Shown: piece after piece, positions 63,793 to 64,000 of the stretch
Position numbering within the stretch: the stretch's first letter is position 1
Layout: every line of letters begins with the position of its first letter
Assembly: GCA_963792705.1 (NCBI GenBank)
Contig: CAWBXD010000014.1
Coordinates: forward strand, 620,001-684,000
From: JBBQVS01 sp963792705
GTDB lineage: Bacteria; Chloroflexota; Ktedonobacteria; Ktedonobacterales; Ktedonobacteraceae
Reading direction: 5' to 3'
Length of the DNA stretch: 64,000 bases
The notes under the pieces: generated by a model
What the model was told of the DNA's origin: nothing
Database searches by the model: none
Seen by the model: the letters and a program-made list of their open reading frames with translations, nothing else
Translations under genes and position numbers: made by a program

Positions 63793-64000
63793 TTGTCTAC
63801 ACAGCTCTATCGTGACCCGAACGCCTCTCTTGAGGAACGGGTCGAACACCTACTCTCTCTTATGACGCTAGAGGAGAAGCTGGCTCAACTAGGGTGTCTC
63901 TGGAGTACCGAGTTCGTGAACGCGGGCAGCTTTGACCCCGACGCGGTGGCGAACATGATGCCATACGGTATTGGTGAGGTGACGCGCATCGGTGCCTCGA
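63793..64000 (+). CDS. Start of a glycoside hydrolase family 3 enzyme (partial)
   Basis: 69 codons in the window, start TTG 63793 with GAGGAG 6 bases upstream; no in-frame ATG fits before the next conserved block. STQLYRDPNASLEERVEHLL and LMTLEEKLAQLG are the usual opening of beta-glucosidase/xylosidase GH3 proteins. It would hydrolyse the imported beta-linked oligosaccharide inside the cell (no signal peptide). The gene runs off the window. Confidence 0.85.
   Translation, partial: MSTQLYRDPNASLEERVEHLLSLMTLEEKLAQLGCLWSTEFVNAGSFDPDAVANMMPYGIGEVTRIGAS

Noticed and set aside
1..64000. CRISPR array, integron attC array or prophage
   Set aside because: No regularly spaced repeats, no integrase-attC series and no phage structural genes were seen.

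Overview
The window looks like chromosome from a Gram-positive-like, multicellular-type member of the Chloroflexota, most likely a Ktedonobacteria relative. This is inferred from the gene mix: a zinc-ribbon kinase-like protein, a triple FHA domain fused to an ABCG-type transporter, a giant XRE-HTH/NB-ARC/WD40 protein, an RNHCP-domain protein, many alpha/beta hydrolases, several ISL3/Tn3/IS110 remnants and moderate GC. No ribosomal marker is present, so the placement is not proven.

Region 1 (1-19.4 kb) is ordinary, well-kept chromosome. It holds a zinc-ribbon pseudokinase-like gene cut by the window edge, an Mrp/NBP35 ATPase, a peroxiredoxin-fold protein without an evident catalytic Cys, a Cys/Met-metabolism PLP enzyme, an AAA+ ATPase, a PRC-barrel/BON protein, a dienelactone hydrolase, an RNHCP protein, a LysE exporter, and a CoA-ester cluster (CitE-like lyase, MaoC hydratase, AAC(3)-like acetyltransferase, acyl-CoA dehydrogenase). 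A secreted DUF4832-type protein, tRNA-Asp(GTC) and the FHA-ABC fusion follow. Promoters of TTGACA-N17-TATAAT type and strong hairpin terminators are easy to see here.

Region 2 (19.4-33 kb) is a graveyard of mobile DNA. It contains a serine recombinase lacking its catalytic N-terminus, a Tn3 transposase with several frameshifts, two broken MFS exporters, a frameshifted ISL3 transposase and an rve-type transposase remnant. Two 131-bp MITE-like elements bracket an alpha/beta hydrolase.

Region 3 (33-42 kb) carries two regulated export systems. One is an ECF-type sigma factor followed by three membrane proteins and an ABC ATPase. The other is a PadR regulator, a HAAS-like/pentapeptide protein and a DrrAB-like ABC transporter reading the opposite way. 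Between them a caspase-like gene start is fused to a truncated IS110 transposase.

Region 4 (42-58.6 kb) is accessory. It has an ISL3 element with clear 39-bp ends, a second sigma factor, the 14-WD-repeat STAND protein, five further hydrolase/cupin-type genes, a broken K+-channel-like gene, DUF1269, DUF302 and DUF202 proteins, and a 314-bp inverted-repeat-bounded structured element. Three genes here (sigma factor 44419 and paralogous hydrolases 49394 and 54441) share a promoter cassette: AAGGTGA-type direct repeats on a 12-bp period, then GTGC(A/T)T-N17-TATACT. This suggests an undescribed local regulon.

Region 5 (58.6-64 kb) is a sugar-uptake operon: LacI regulator, Tat/lipoprotein solute-binding protein, two MalF/MalG-type permeases and the start of a GH3 glycosidase, which points to uptake and hydrolysis of a beta-linked oligosaccharide.
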